Origin: Candidatus Thorarchaeota archaeon | GTDB taxonomy: Archaea; Asgardarchaeota; Thorarchaeia; Thorarchaeales; Thorarchaeaceae | Assembly: GCA_023134215.1 (NCBI GenBank) | Contig: JAGLUV010000053.1 | Coordinates: forward strand, 1-5,368 | Length of the DNA stretch: 5,368 nt | Direction of reading: 5' to 3' | Shown: in pieces, positions 5,367 to 5,368 of the stretch | How positions within the stretch are numbered: position 1 is the stretch's first letter | Layout of the letters: each line of letters opens with the position of its first letter | The notes under the pieces: generated by a model | What the model was told of the DNA's origin: nothing | What the model saw: the letters and a program-made list of their open reading frames with translations, nothing else | Databases searched by the model: none | Program-made: the position numbers and the translations under genes

Positions 5367-5368
5367 TA

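Overview
The window looks archaeal, chromosomal and of intermediate base composition. The evidence is a type 2 (FMN-dependent) isopentenyl-diphosphate isomerase of archaeal style, a stand-alone alpha subunit of an ADP-forming acyl-CoA synthetase, a TATA-type promoter at the expected distance from a gene start, and Shine-Dalgarno cores of GGTG and GAGGG. A lineage such as the Asgard archaea (Thorarchaeota-like) or another mesophilic archaeal group would fit, but nothing here fixes the taxonomy. There are no mobile elements, CRISPR arrays or structural RNA genes.

Layout. (1) Positions 1-1108, minus strand: a four-helix membrane protein of unknown function, then, after a 53-base gap, the N-terminal 166 residues of a class I histone-deacetylase/AcuC-type protein cut by the window edge. 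(2) 1109-1217: a divergent intergenic region with weak promoter-like signals and one short inverted repeat. (3) 1218-2345, plus strand: isopentenyl-diphosphate delta-isomerase type 2. (4) 2346-2370: a 25-base convergent junction. (5) 2371-3777, minus strand: the alpha subunit of an ADP-forming acyl-CoA synthetase, with its own promoter at 3783-3834, where a TATA box sits inside an inverted repeat. (6) 3858-5366, minus strand: two back-to-back genes with no intergenic space (stop TAA followed at once by GTG). One is a helical protein of unknown function. The other, at the window edge, may be the C-terminal half of a tubulin/FtsZ-like protein.

How the genes relate. Three genes touch acetyl-CoA/acyl metabolism: the ADP-forming synthetase makes ATP from acyl-CoA, the AcuC-like protein would remove acyl groups from lysines or small amides, and the isomerase acts downstream in the mevalonate route that starts from acetyl-CoA. 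They lie in separate transcription units, so this is loose proximity rather than an evident pathway operon. The pair at 3858-5366 is the most likely place for an undescribed function, because the genes are tightly coupled and neither has a confident family assignment. The most checkable oddities are the operator-like palindrome around the synthetase TATA box, a residue change at the zinc-site motif of the deacetylase-like protein, and two sets of mutually exclusive hairpins inside the unknown helical gene.
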